DNA from: Aspidapion aeneum | Taxonomy: Eukaryota; Arthropoda; Insecta; Coleoptera; Brentidae | Length of the DNA: 64,000 nt | NCBI GenBank assembly: GCA_963576565.1 | Contig: OY755042.1 | Location: 5,322,112-5,386,111 of the forward strand | Direction of reading: 5' to 3' | In this document: piece by piece, positions 21,728 to 32,960 of the stretch | How the letters are laid out: the number at the start of each line of letters is the position of its first letter | Position numbering within the stretch: the first letter of the stretch is position 1 | Notes under the pieces: generated by a model | Seen by the model: only the letters and a program-made list of their open reading frames with translations | The model's database searches: none | Told to the model about the DNA's origin: nothing | Program-made: the position numbers and the translations under genes

Positions 21728-23721
21728 CAGGGCTCTCAACAGATAATCAGGAAAATAATATGAAAAATTTTTTTAGTCAAATTATGAAAAATATGAAATT
21801 AAGAAAACAAAAATATAAAGGAAATATGAATAAAAAATTAAGTTTTTTTTGGGTCCTCTACCAAATGGCTTGTTATGTGAAATCCAACTTTTTTTTAGGA
21901 AAACTCATTTACTAAGCAAAAAATATATATTTCTTAATTTTATTTATTAAGAAAAGTATTAACAAACATTTTCAAGTTGAATTAGGCCTGGATGGGGTAT
22001 GGCCAAACAAAAACAAGGCACATTTTTTAAAGCATATTTTACAACAAGGTATAAGGTGTTTCCGTATTTTTAAACCAAGGTCTACTGCAATTATTCAAAG
22101 AAATAGAAAAACATTATAAATGCAAAAGTTGTAGGCTTTATCCTATACTATCAAAAAAACTTAAAAAAAAACACAAGTATTGTAAATCTCTTACGGAACA
22201 TCCTACAAATTATTATGTTAATGATTTAACTTAAAAAAAAATAGATATTTTCTTTATAAACTCAAAAATATATGATAAACTGCCATTTGGTAAAGCCACT
22301 GTAAAAATATTAGCATCTACAATTTCTAGCTGTTTGGGACCTACTCTACATTTCTTGAAAATAGATACGTTATATTCTATCTCTTGAAATAAGTGCAGTA
22401 GACCTTTGTGAAAATATACCAAAACACCCTGTACATCTAGTAACACAGAAAACTTAAGTATACTCGATGATATACTTGATATACTTTAAATACCTATTCC
22501 GAGCTCAAACATTTAAAAAAACTCAACATTACAGAGTGAAATAATAAAATTCATGAAAAAGCCCTGCTCAATTAGACTTTTTCAGAACTAACCACGGATG
22601 ACCAAAACAACTAATTAACATAAAAAATGCAACAAACATAAGAATAATAAAACAAAAGACAAAAAAGCCCTACTTTATTCAGACTTTCTCAGAGGCAACA
22701 AACTCATAATAAACTAAAAGGAACTCAAAATTCAAGACTAATTAATATAAAGAAAATATGAATAAAAATTTAAGTTTTTTTGGGTCCTCTTCCAAATGGC
22801 TTGTTAAGTGAAACCCAACTTTTTTTTAGGAAAACTCATTTACTAAGCAGAAATATATATTTCTTAATTTTATTTATTAAGAAAAGTATTAACAAACATT
22901 TTCAAGTTGAATAAGGCCTGACAAAAACAAGGCAGATTTTTTAAAGCATATTTTACAACAAGGTATAAGGTGTTTCCGTATTTTTAAGCCAAGGTCTACT
23001 GCAATTATTCAAAGAAATAGAAAAACATTATAAATGCAAAAGTTGTAGGATTTATCCTATACCATCAAAAAAACTTAAAAAATACACAAGTATTGTAAAT
23101 CTCTTACGGAACATCCTACAAATTAATATGTTAATGATTTAACTTTAAAAAAAATAGATATTTTCTTTATAAACTCAAAAATATATGATAAACTGCCATT
23201 TGGTAAAGCCACTGTGAAAATATTAGCATCTACAATTTCTAGCTGTTTGGGACCTGCTCTATATTTCTTGAAAATACGTACACTATAACCTATCCCTTGA
23301 AATAAGTGCAGTAGACCTTTGTGAAAATATACCAAAACACCCTGTACATCTAGTAACACAGAAAACTTAGGTATACTCGATGATATACTTGATATACTTT
23401 AAATACCTATTCCGAGCTCAAACATTTAAAAATCTCAACATTACAGAGTAAAATAATAAAATTCATGAAAAAGCCCTGCTCAATTAGACTTATTCAGACA
23501 CAACTACCCACGGATGACCAAAAGAACTAATTAACACAAAAAATGCAACAAACATAAGAATAATAAAAAAAAGGCAAAAAAGCCCTACTTTATACAGACT
23601 TTCTCAGAGGCAACAAACTCATAATAAACTAAAAGGAACTCAAAATTCAAGACTAGGAAAAATATTGAAAATTTCCACACTTATTCTATGACTAGTTTCT
23701 TCATTGGTGCTGAGAGCCCTG
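21728..23721. mobile_element. CAGGGCTCTCA-type DNA transposon, array copy 4 (internally duplicated)
   Basis: The usual 5' terminus is at 21728 and the 3' terminus at 23721. At about 22740 the sequence jumps back to an earlier internal point (ATATAAAGAAAATATG), so most of the interior is present twice, including two copies of the small minus-strand frame (22231-22446 and 23123-23359). Confidence 0.7.
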
Positions 23722-23974
23722 AAGATATTACAATATATTACAGGGATAATCTAAAAATGCGCTTAAAAGAAATACAGTTTAAGAAAAACAAAAATTCAAT
23801 TGTAAATTATTTTGTGACCGATTTTCCTTAAAAATGCCAAGTGAGTAACTTCAACAAAAGGAGTAGGCACTAAATACAATTTTTACCGAGATGCGTCAGA
23901 TAAGCTGAATTTGAGATATGTTAAAGGCCCAACCATCCTGATATTTTTTTTTAATTGAGGGGGTCATAGGTTTC

Positions 23975-24434
23975 CAGGGCTCTCAACAGATAATCAGGAA
24001 AATAATATGAAACATTTTTTTAGTAAAATTATAAAAAATATGAAATTAAGAAAACAAAAATATAAAGTAAATATGAATAAAAAATTAAGTTTTTTTTGGG
24101 TCCTCTTCCAAATGGCTTGTTATGTGAAACCCAACTTTTTTTTAGGAAAACTCATTTACTAAGCAGAACTATATATTTCTTAATTTTATTTATAAAGAAA
24201 AGTATTAACACACATTTTCAAGTTGAATAAGGCCTGACAAAAACAAGGCAGATTTTTTAAAGCATATTTTACAACAAGGTATAAGGTGTTTCCGTATTTT
24301 TAAATCAAGATCTACTGCAATTATTCAAAGAAATAGAAAAACATTATAAATGCAAAAGTTGTAGGCTTTATCCTATACTATCAAAAAAACTTTAAAAAAA
24401 CACAAGTATTGCAAATCTCTTACGGAACATCCTG
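23975..24434. mobile_element. CAGGGCTCTCA-type DNA transposon, array copy 5 (truncated)
   Basis: The left end is intact. The copy stops abruptly after ACGGAACATCCTG, where unique Nuak intron sequence resumes. Confidence 0.7.
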
Positions 24435-24619
24435 AAACAGAGACGCTCTCTTCATTCCGCAGTATTTTTTCACAAAATAATTTACTTCAAATTACCAAAG
24501 TATTTGTACAAGAAAATTTCATTTAGGCACAATATCCATGATCGGAATACACGACATAAAATGAACACGATTTTTTTTTACTTCACGAAAACTAAAATTA
24601 TACCTAAGGAAATATTTAC

Positions 24620-24819
24620 CTTCATAAATATGTATAATATTCGGATGCTGGACTGAGGACATAATCTGGATTTCCCGCCTGATCCTGATCAGATCCGCGT
24701 CCGACTCGATTTTGGACTTTTTTATAGTCTTGATTGCCACTTCCTGTCCGGTCTCCTTGTTAATACCCAATTGCACTTTTCCAAACGTTCCTTGTCCAAG
24801 TTTTTTTATTATGTCAAAT
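24620..24819 (-). CDS. Nuak: NUAK-type kinase, exon 2 (ATP-binding lobe)
   Basis: The exon encodes the N-lobe: FDIIKKLGQGTFGKVQLG (glycine loop), QEVAIKTIKKSKI (the ATP-anchoring Lys in VAIK) and RREIQIMSSVQHPNIIHIYE (C-helix Glu and beta4). The acceptor GATTTCAG|ATTTGAC supplies one A, completing the AG left by exon 1 to make Arg. The donor TATGAAG|GTAAAT leaves one G for exon 3. Similarity to fly NUAK is strong through the whole exon (from memory). NUAK kinases are LKB1-activated AMPK relatives involved in myosin phosphatase and cytoskeletal control. Confidence 0.95.
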
Positions 24820-24904
24820 CTGAAATCAACAAAAGGTACAAATAGTGTAATGGAATACGTCTGTTTTTCTCATTGGAGTACATAGGGTCTTAAATTCGAT
24901 TTTT

Positions 24905-25720
24905 TTGGGGCTTTTAGGGAGAACTGACACCAACTGACTATAACTTTCTATTTTCGTCTAAATCACTTTTTATACGCTTTCCTATAGTGAATTCAGTTAA
25001 AAGTACAAACCTATTTGTATTATTCAAGGAAGTAAAAAATTATTTAAAACACAACATGTCTTGGCACAGTCACATGGCAGATATAGCTAAAAGGGCGTCC
25101 CAAAAGCTTGGGGTGCTATTTCGTACAAGACATCTGTATACACCCAGCCAACTGCTGACACTCTACAGAGCCCAGATTCGACCAACTATGGAGTACTGCT
25201 CACATATATGGAGTGCGGCACCCAAACATATCTTAATGCTTTTGAACACCGTGCAAAAACGAGCTATCAAGCTGATCAATGACCCCGCACTTACCCGTAG
25301 CTTGGATAGTCTCGAACATCGAAGAACTGTGGGCGATCTGTCTCTCTTCTACAGGTATTATCACGGAAGATGCTCTGAAGAGTTGGCACGTATGATCCCC
25401 CCGGGAGTAGCACCTACTAGGCGAACACGTCAAACAGACGGTAACCATCAATTTATTGTCAAAATAGAGGCACCAAGAACCTCATTATATCAGAATTCAT
25501 ATCTCTGGAGAACAGCATCGCTGTGGAATAAACTCCCTGCGACAGTTTTCCCTGCAGGTTACAACCTGAACCGTTTCAAAACCAACACACACCAACATTT
25601 CCGCGCACTTGCCGCTTCTCGAGCGTGATAGGGATCTCCTTGCGAGTGCGCATACCCGTAAAAAAAAACAAATATTAAAATTGATAATTGTAAAATTTAG
25701 TACCAGTAAATAAAGTTTTC
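24905..25720 (+). pseudogene. Non-LTR retrotransposon C-terminal fragment
   Basis: The open frame 24987-25628 encodes the RT C-terminal region: MSWHSHMADIAKRASQKLGV, YRAQIRPTMEYCSHIWS, VQKRAIKLIND, and a tail ending in NRFKTNTHQHFRALAASR. The upstream palm with FADD is missing (5' truncated). Sequence from about 25630 to 25720 is 3' UTR with AATAAAG. It lies in the large Nuak intron, opposite to the gene. Confidence 0.85.
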
Positions 25721-26130
25721 GTGGCTAATCGGGTAAAAAGGAGTTTTTGTTTCTCTCATATTTTTCTGTGGGTAGCTTGAAAGCGTAACCTCACGGGGGT
25801 CCAAGATCTAATGGACACCTAAAAAGTGTTGACAGTTAATTGTTTCGTCCTTATGGGACTCCTTAGAACAATACTTGGTCAATGTGACACCCTTGCTAAA
25901 TTAAGTATACTGTTTTGTCTCTTACCTTACATTTCTAGTGAGAAAACAAAACTATATACCCCACAAGAAGCGCCATCTACCGAAGTACGAGAGAAACTAA
26001 AACAGCAGCAGGCGAGTAAAACTGCTACATCATCGATCGATGAAAGTATCGATTGAAAGAAAGAATCCATCGCGTGACCTACGACACACATTGCCTTTCT
26101 AGATCTAGTATCTCGAAAACGACTTACTTT
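25720..26130 (+). repeat. Dispersed repeat, copy A
   Basis: The segment with GGGTAGCTTGAAAGC, CTCACGGGGGTCCAAGATCT, AATGGACACCTAA and GCGCCATCTACCGAAGTACG recurs at about 29785-30180 in the same orientation with many differences. The nature of the element is unknown. The frame 25826-26056 is not conserved in copy B. Confidence 0.75.
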
Positions 26131-26299
26131 AGCGCATGTTAACAAGAGTACCTTTTTGACTTAAAGAGATTCACGAAAATATTTTCTTAACAAAAAAAGT
26201 TAAAAGTTACACTGAGAAAAAAGTTACAGGCATTTTAAACTATAAAAAGAGCATTGTGAAACGCCCTCTAACGGCCACAGTGAAAAGGTACCCATCTTT

Positions 26300-29036
26300 A
26301 GGTTTCGCAAACAAAAGTCTTTTGCAAATGTCACGGAAAAGTATAGGCATGTCCTGAAAAGTTTGAAAACTGCAACAAAAAGTTTGAAAAAGTCTTGTTT
26401 CTAAAACGTCATATGAAAGTGTATTCGTATAAATATGGAAGAACATTTTCGGGCAATAGTTTTAGAATTCGCAAATTACTGCTACATTTTGAAACAAAAA
26501 TACAAATCCTTTTAAGACCGATTCTAAGAAAAGTTTAGGGCAATTTTCGAACATAGATAATGAAACACACTTGTCATTGGAATGAAGCCTTTCGGGTATT
26601 CCCTTTTCAGTATCAGTGTATCAGTACCAAGTGTATGCCAGAGAGAATAACTCCTCATACTCTAATGCAAAATGTAGCTCACTGCATATAGCTGCAGATA
26701 AAAGCCGATTTCATTCCAGTTCGTAGGTATAGTTCAATGCAGTCACAAAGTTAAAACTTACTGATATTCTAACAGAAATGTGATATTTTTAGTGACCACA
26801 CTAGCGGGTCACTTTATAAAAAAAAAACTAGGTGATGAATCGCACACACGATGATGATCATGACGCACTAGCAGAGCAATTTAGCTTGGCCTATGTGATT
26901 CAAATTTTTTCAGGACTCCTTCATTTAACCCAATAAAAATAATAAAACAAAATCTTAAAAGTATTCTAGAAAAATCTGGACGTTAGGAAGAAAGTCTTGA
27001 AGGTCATGAAAAAGTCTTAAAAAGTTCTTAGAAAGTCTTTTGCAAGAACATTTTCAGGCAATAGTTTTAGAATACGCAAATCACTGCTACATTTTGAAAC
27101 AAAAATGCAAATCCTTTTAAGATCGATTCTAAGAAGACTTTAGAGCGATTTTCGAACATAGATAATGAAACACACTTGTCATTGGAATGAAGCCTTTCGG
27201 TTATTCTATTTTCAGTATCAGTGTATCAGTACCAAGTGTATGCCAGATAGAACAACTCCTCATACTCTAATCAGCGGCGTAGCGTGCCCGAAAAGGCGGG
27301 GGGGGGGGGGGGGGGCAACAGCTAAAAAGGGCGCCTCTGAAAACTGATGACAAATCTTGCGACCAAAAAAAAAAAAACAAAAAGGTCATCATGTGTGAGG
27401 GGGCGGCCGATAAGTCACAAAAGTCACAAGGGCGCCTCTCACGAATCTTGCGACCAAACAAAAAAACAAAAGGTCTTCATGTCGTTAGTTTCCTTTGGCA
27501 CTCACTCAATTGGCCGTTACCGGCCCGACTTAATAAAGCTGAGGGCGCTTCGGCCACCTATGGGGCGCCACTACCCTCGGGGCGGGGGGGGGGGGGGGGG
27601 GCGACGAACCCCCCGCGCCCCCTTCACGCTACGCCGCTAACTCTAATGCAAAATGTAGCTCACTGCATATATCTGCAGATAAAAGCCGATTTCATTCCAG
27701 TTCGTAGGTATAGTTCAATGCAGTCACACAGTTAAAACTTATTGATATTCTAACAGAAATGTGATATTTTTAGTGACCACACTAGCGGGTTACTTTATAA
27801 AAAAAAACTAGGTGATGAATCGCACACACGATGATGATCATGACGCACTAGCAGAGCAATTTAGCTTGGCGTATGTGATTGAAATTTTTTCAGGACTCCT
27901 TTATTTAACCCAATAAAAATAATAAAACAAAATCTTAAAAGTATTCTAGAAAAATCTGGACGTTAGGAAGAAAGTCTTGAAGGTCATGGAAAAGTCTTAA
28001 AAAGTTCTTAGAAAGTATTTTGCAAATGTCACGGAAAAGTATAGGCATGTCCTGAAAAGTTTGAAAACTGCAAGAAAAAGTCTAAAAAAGTCTAAAAATG
28101 TTTCCAAAACGTCATATGAAAGTGTACTCGTATAAATCTGGAGGAACATTTTCGGGCAATAGTTTTAGAATACGCAAATCACTGCTACATTTTGAAACAA
28201 AAATGCAAATCCTTTTAAGACCTATTCTAAGAAGATTCAGAACAATTTTCGAACATAGATCATGAAACACACTTGTCATTGGAATGAAGCCTTTCGGTTA
28301 TTCTATTTTCAGTATCAGTGTATCAGTACCAAGTGTATGCCAGAGAGAACAACTCCTCATACTCTGCAAAATGTAGCTCACTGCATATATCTGAAGATAA
28401 AAGCCGATTTCATTCCAGTGCGTAGGTATAGTTCAATGCAGTCACACAGTTAAAACTTATTGATATTCTAACAGAAATGTGATATTTTTAGTGACCACAC
28501 TAGCGGGTCACTTTATAAAAAAATAAATTAGGTGATGAATTGCACACACGATGATGATCATGATGCACTAGCAGAACAATTTAGCTTGGCCTATGTGATT
28601 GAAATTTTTTAAGGACTCCTTTATTTTAACCCAATAAAAATAATAAAACAAAACCTTAAAAGTATTCTAGAAAAATCTGAACGTTAGGAAGAAAGTCTTG
28701 AAGGTCATGGAAAAGTCTTAAAAAGTTCTTAGAAAGTATTTTGCAAATGTCACGGAAAAGTATAGGCATGTCCTGAAAAGTTTGAAAACTGCAAGAAAAA
28801 GTCTAAAAAAGTCTCAAAATGTTTCCAAAACGTCATATGAAAGTGTTTTCGTATAAATGTGGAGGAACATTTTCGGGCAATAGTTTTAGAATACGCAAAT
28901 CACTGCTACATTTTAAAACAAAAATGCAAATCCTTTTAAGAACTATTCTAAGAAGATTCAGAACGATTTTCGAACATAGATCATGAAACACACTTGTCAT
29001 TGGAATGAAGCCTTTCGGTTATTCTCTTTTCAGTAT
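26300..29036. repeat. ~720-bp satellite, three units plus partial
   Basis: Units recognised by GAACATTTTCGGGCAATAG start at 26441, 27046, 28144 and 28865. The full period is 721 bp (28144 to 28865). The first unit lacks ~115 bp; the second carries a 368-bp hAT MITE. Shared landmarks are AATGAAACACACTTGTCATT, AATGTAGCTCACTGC and GTGACCACACTAGCGGGT. The array starts in a partial unit near 26300 and ends at about 29036 in TTTTCAGTAT. Confidence 0.9.
27272..27639. mobile_element. hAT-type MITE with 8-bp target duplication
   Basis: The 368-bp GC-rich element has TIRs CAGCGGCGTAGCGTG and CACGCTACGCCGCTA, a poly-G run near each end, and the duplication ACTCTAAT at 27264-27271 and 27640-27647. The neighbouring satellite units lack it, so it is a clean insertion. 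Frames through it are not genes. Confidence 0.95.
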
Positions 29037-29784
29037 TTTTTGCTGTGGTAAACTTTACATTTTACGGTTAGACAGTTTATATACACGTTACCTGAAAATT
29101 GGAGCCGGTCCAGATTATGCTACCCGTGCCAAATTATAGCAAAGTATTGTTATCGGAATCGAAGGCCGTGACACCTTTGATCCCATAACTTCCTCAAAAA
29201 TTTTAATTTAATCCAAAATAAAATACAATTTTTTTTTGTTTAACCACTTTGATTTAGATTTTATACAAAAATTTTAATTTGTTATGTTATCAGCTGTTTG
29301 TCATGCTTTTCTAATTTCTTCCGGTGAGAACAAAATATTATGATGCTAGGAGAAGGATCAGTCTACCCCAAATAAGTACTAAAGTCAGTACGTTATAAGA
29401 AGTCCGATATCGGATTAAATCTCCAAAAAATGTTTTCGCTTTTGGAACAGTAAGTCAGTTAAGTTAGAATGCCCTCGCTGTACTTGATCGTACCAGACAT
29501 CCCACTGTTTCACTGTATTCGACATAATATGAGTGGGCTAAATAAGCGGTCTTAAAACAAAATTATTTAAGAATCCTTTTACTCGAGATTCAAACTTTGA
29601 AATTTGGCACACTAACACTAAGGCATCGACAGACTAAATCGAAATGGATTCTTGGATTTTTTCGATTTGGGCCCCCCACTCGCCGCTATAGGCATAAATA
29701 TGTCGACGCAGAAAATTTGACATGGCGTAATTAGTTTACACCTGTAAGACACAATTTTGACGGTAATGATTTATAAATCAAACA
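29037..29784. other. Nuak intron, nothing recognised
   Basis: No credible coding frame, hairpin or known repeat was seen. Confidence 0.5.
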
Positions 29785-30180
29785 AGTTTCATGGCTAATC
29801 GGGCAAAAAGAAGTTTTTTGTTTCCCTTATATTTTTCCGTGGGTAGCTTGAAAGCTTAACCTCACGGGGGTCCAAGATCTAATGGACACCTAATAAGTGT
29901 TGACAGTTAACCGTTTCGTCCTTATGGGACTCCTCAGAACACTGCTGGTCAAGTGACAAATCTTGCGAAGTTAATCAGACGGTTTTGTCTCTAATTAAAT
30001 GTAATTAGTGAGCGAACTATAGCAAGAGACGCCATCTACCGAGATACGAGAGAAACAAAAAACCAAAAGCAGGGAAAACACTGCTATACAATATCGATCA
30101 ATGAAAAGATCGAATGCAAATAAAAGAAAACAACTATAGTCCGTGACCTACGACAGCTCTTTGTCTTTTCAGGCCGGATC
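29785..30180 (+). repeat. Dispersed repeat, copy B
   Basis: Counterpart of 25720-26130 (GGGTAGCTTGAAAGC, CTCACGGGGGTCCAAGATCT, AATGGACACCTAA). Its right part overlaps the left inverted repeat of the element at 30015-30338. Confidence 0.75.
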
Positions 30181-30338
30181 AACGCATTTTGCATTTTTAC
30201 CCGTCATCAAGACAGTGAGCGTCAATCAACGGAATTTTTAAGCCAAATAATACTAACAAACGTGAAATTTCATACCCGTGAATTTAAAAATCAAATAAGT
30301 TTCTCGTATCTCGGTAGATGGCGCCTCTTGCTATAGTT
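30015..30338. mobile_element. MITE-like inverted-repeat element (324 bp)
   Basis: About 40-bp terminal inverted repeats begin AACTATAGCAAGAG and include CGCCATCTACCGAGATACG. The partner arm on the other strand is nearly identical. No target duplication is evident. The left arm is shared with dispersed repeat copy A, so the real element may be larger. Confidence 0.7.
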
Positions 30339-30637
30339 ATGTAGTAATGTGTAGTAGTAATGATTTATAATTATTTTTTTTGCAAGCCCATACAATAGCG
30401 CATCTGTCGCCGTCGCGATAATTAAAATAAATTGTCGGCGGTTCGGTTCGGTTTTGTCGGCGTCTTAAAATATGACACTTTAAAGTAGCACCACTTTTTG
30501 GCAAATTTTGATGGTTTTTGGCAAAAACTCAAAAAGTACCAAACTAATCTAAAAATTTTTTCTGATATTTATAGATGTTGATAGGCCCTATCGATAAAGT
30601 TATTATAAATTTTTCATTTTGACGTCTCTGTTTCGAG

Positions 30638-30884
30638 ATATCGCTGCATTGCTTTGATAGTGGCATAACTGGAAATTATAATTTTCCGGAAACGCTTTTT
30701 AAAAATAATGGCAAAGGCAAATATTTATATATTTGTGTTGATTTAATTAAATCAATTAATAACTTACTCATGCTTGAACTAGACAATAAGTAAAATTTTG
30801 TGGTCAAAATATATACAATACGATGAGAAGTACGCAAAAACACATTTTTTTAGTTGTGCCACTATCAAAGCAAAGCAGCGATAT
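30638..30884. repeat. 33-bp inverted repeat pair, 247 bp apart overall
   Basis: ATATCGCTGCATTGCTTTG... at 30638 and its complement ending AAAGCAGCGATAT at 30884 pair over 33 bp with two mismatches. It may be a MITE; no flanking duplication was found. Confidence 0.75.
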
Positions 30885-30984
30885 GCACTAAGTCGGTGAC
30901 ATCTAAAGTCACAAATTAATTTTTTTACTGTAGAAATAGGTTCAATCAAGGGCTGTCAAGTCACCGGAAGTCGAGCAAAAAATA

Positions 30985-31402
30985 GTTACAACAAGTGAAA
31001 TTAAAGAAAGAAAAATAAGAAAAAAGTTTTTCTGTCTTCGGCCGGGACTCGAACCCGGAACCTCTTGCTCTGTACGCAAACGTTCTAACCATTGAACTAC
31101 CGAAGACCACACTTAAATTTTCGGAAAACTTTCATTTATGCAGGTGCGCGGTGTCTCAATACAAGACTGAGAAATTCTCAGGGTATTAACTCGACCAAGT
31201 CATCCAACTGATCTCTATGATTTTTCTTTCCCACGGTCAAAGGTATGATAACGATTGTCAATATAATTATCAAATACCAAATTGCAAATAATGCAAGGAC
31301 CCAAAACTATAAACAACAAGTGAAATTAAAGAAAGAAAAATAAGAAAAAAGTTTTTCTGTCTTCGGCCGGGACTCAAACCCCGAACCTCTTGCACATGCA
31401 AC
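30985..31402 (-). mobile_element. tRNA-derived SINE, one copy plus truncated neighbour
   Basis: Read on the minus strand, a tRNA-like head (31106-31034) is followed by AGAAAAACTTTTTTCTTA and a conserved tail. A second, truncated head at about 31362-31400 is followed by the same tail and a body containing TGATCTCTATGATTTTTC and CTTGTATTGAGAC sequences. The body recurs at about 37000-37110 and the head plus tail at 41250-41455. The layout is two SINE units in tandem. Confidence 0.8.
31034..31106 (-). tRNA. Intact tRNA-shaped SINE head, anticodon ACA
   Basis: The 73-nt sequence folds canonically: acceptor TCTTCGG/CCGAAGA, D stem GTTC/GAAC, anticodon stem TTTGC/GCAAG with loop GTACAGA, and T stem CCGGG/CCCGG. 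A box-like TAGTTCAATGG and B box GGTTCGAGTCC are good. The anticodon position reads ACA (nominally Cys, normally GCA), and the discriminator is C. Identical flanks in other copies show that it is part of a SINE rather than a cellular tRNA gene. Confidence 0.7.
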
Positions 31403-32164
31403 ATGGTGGACAGAATCATAATTGATTCTCTAAAATGGCGTGTTTAGTTTTATTTTTTGAAAATCTTTTAGTTTTTTTTTTAATTTATAGAAAAGCACTA
31501 TTTTCCCCCCGCACAACAAGGTATAAATTAGTAAAATCGATTTGGTGTTTCTCCAAAAATCTATTTGTGTTTCCGCCATTGTTTTACAGATTATATCATT
31601 GCATTGCCAATCCTGTCTGCATTTATTTTTTTATAAACTCATTATTACTGAACCGATGTTCGTGAAATAAAAAAAATCATAGTGATAATTGATTATTCTT
31701 TAAAGTTTATAATCGAAATTTGCCGCCATCTTAGAAGTTAGGATGCCGGAAATAATCATACTTGACCCTTCAAAGAGGCACGGTTATTCTTAATGTTTTT
31801 TTTTTAATTTATAGAAAAGCACTTAGTTTGGAAATGTTTTTTAAACTTTGCTATTCCAGATAAACTTCTTTATGTTCAATTAAGCACTGTGTCTAAGAGT
31901 CATTTGCAGCCGTAATAGCCAAGTTTAGAAAATATTTTCGAAACTAGTAAGAACCTTTAATTTTGAAATTTATATTGGAGAACTTGGCTTTAGTTTTATC
32001 TCAATTCTTTTTACGGAATACCACTTTCGCGTACTTGGCTTTTTTTTACATGAACTAATTTTGTTATGATAATTTTTTTCTATAGTTTTATTATAGTTCC
32101 TATCAGCCTTCTAAAGCTCAGCTCTCTAGCGTTTCTGGAAGTGGGCAATGTTACTTTTACACAA
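31403..32164. other. Intron with dispersed repeat fragment
   Basis: The stretch 31940-32075 matches 10690-10850. The frame 31435-31665 is hydrophobic and AT-driven and has no family features. Nothing else was recognised. Confidence 0.5.
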
Positions 32165-32881
32165 CTTTACATTTATAGTAAGTAAGTAAGTAAGATGTTT
32201 ATTATTATTCTTCTCAACAGTTTTACACATATAGTACATTATATAGAAAAATATTACAAGCTAGAGTTGAGGGAATAATGCGCTGGTTTGCAGCATCTTA
32301 ACCCAGAAGGTCAAGAGCTGTTGGAGCGCTTAGTTTTTACATTTCTTATAAGCCCTTAACACTAAAGATTCTTAAGACTAGTGAAGAAAGAAGAATGTGG
32401 GGGGAAGGACACGAAAAGAAAAAATAATAATAATAAGAAAAAGAAGAAATGCTAAACGGGTTGAGCAAATATTAATAAATAATTAATGTTCATTTTTATA
32501 GTTGATTTGGCAAAAGGTGACTTTTTGAATTATTTAAAGGTAGTGATGGATTGCGTTAGGTGAAAAATTTTAAAATGTTGGTTAACGGTAGAAGCGATAC
32601 CATAAGAAAAACTTTTCTTAAAAATTTGTTTATTATGCTTTGGTATTTCTAACAGGTTTCTATGGCGAGAGTTGCGATTATGAATTTGATTGCGGCGGAT
32701 CGCTTTGTTGCTAAGATAGGAGGGTTTTTTATTTTTTAGAATTTTAAAGTAAAAACAAAGTGAGTGAAAGGTGCGACGATCGAACATATTTAGCCAGCCG
32801 AGGTCAACTAGTTTATGAGAAATTCTCTGTCTACGTCTTATACCGAATATAAATCGAATACATGTTTCAGCTGAAATAAAT

Positions 32882-32960
<79 letters not shown>

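Larger units (their letters stand above)
17500..24434. repeat. Tandem array of intron segment plus transposon (five units)
   Basis: Each unit begins with ~220-260 bp of Nuak intron (AAGATATTACAAT...ACAGGGATAATCT, GACCGATTTTCC) and then a transposon copy running from CAGGGCTCTCAAC to GCTGAGAGCCCTG. Unit starts are at about 17502, 18450, 19847, 21475 and 23722; unit lengths vary (0.95 to 2.25 kb) through internal deletions and one internal duplication near 22740. The last unit is truncated at about 24434. The right boundary of the transposon is exactly the junction to the next unit. A minus-strand frame of about 71-78 aa is conserved in four units, but the units are recent copies. Confidence 0.88.

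Noticed and set aside
27165..27735. Several GC-rich frames of 60-114 aa
   Set aside because: They run through the poly-G hAT MITE and satellite and have no conserved residues.
26441..29036. CRISPR-like array
   Set aside because: The 720-bp period and lack of unique spacers indicate ordinary satellite DNA in a eukaryotic genome.
31034..31106. A functional tRNA-Cys(ACA) gene
   Set aside because: The same head with the same tail occurs in another place, which marks a SINE; the anticodon is abnormal.
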